Assembly (NCBI GenBank): GCA_013824055.1
Contig: PNNE01000127.1
Span: forward strand, 1 to 5,461
Length of the DNA: 5,461 nucleotides
Reading direction: 5' to 3'
DNA from: Rhodobacter sp.
GTDB taxonomy: Bacteria > Pseudomonadota > Alphaproteobacteria > Rhodobacterales > Rhodobacteraceae
The notes under the pieces were generated by a model. That model was given only the letters and a program-made list of their open reading frames with translations. It did no database searches and was not told the DNA's origin. Every line of letters begins with the position of its first letter. The first letter of the stretch is position 1. Positions 5,447-5,461 of the stretch are shown piece by piece. The position numbers and the translations under genes were made by a program.

Positions 5447-5461
5447 CGCGCCGGTCCGCGC

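Overview
The window is about 5.5 kb of very GC-rich DNA. It encodes four full-length proteins of recognisable families, one small unrecognised membrane protein, and the first codons of a sixth gene cut by the window edge. The composition, gene order and protein sequences suggest an alphaproteobacterium, most likely of the Rhodobacter/Paracoccus group. That placement is an inference from style; no marker gene is present. I see no mobile element, CRISPR array, RNA gene or sign of recent transfer. This is an ordinary core-genome neighbourhood.

The left two thirds (1 to about 3546) is read from the minus strand as one series: purD (phosphoribosylamine-glycine ligase, purine synthesis), then a bestrophin-family channel whose ATG overlaps the purD stop, then after a 76-base gap lysC (aspartate kinase, entry to Lys/Thr/Met synthesis). 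Eighteen bases beyond the lysC stop a new reading frame begins and runs off the left edge; by position and N-terminal resemblance it may be ptsP (nitrogen-PTS enzyme I), but only 14 codons are visible.

The right third is read from the plus strand, divergent from purD across a 65-base gap. A 90-residue protein with two predicted membrane helices comes first. Its stop codon shares one base with the start of xseA, the large subunit of exodeoxyribonuclease VII, which ends just before the right edge. xseB is not in the window.

The genes serve separate housekeeping jobs: amino-acid supply, purine supply, DNA processing and ion transport. The tight overlaps (purD/bestrophin and small ORF/xseA) point to translational coupling. 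The points most worth a second look are a well-placed internal start in lysC that could make a separate regulatory beta subunit, the bestrophin coupled to purD, the unknown small membrane protein coupled to xseA, and an exact 31-bp direct repeat in the coiled-coil region of xseA. I did not find evidence for a new multi-gene system.
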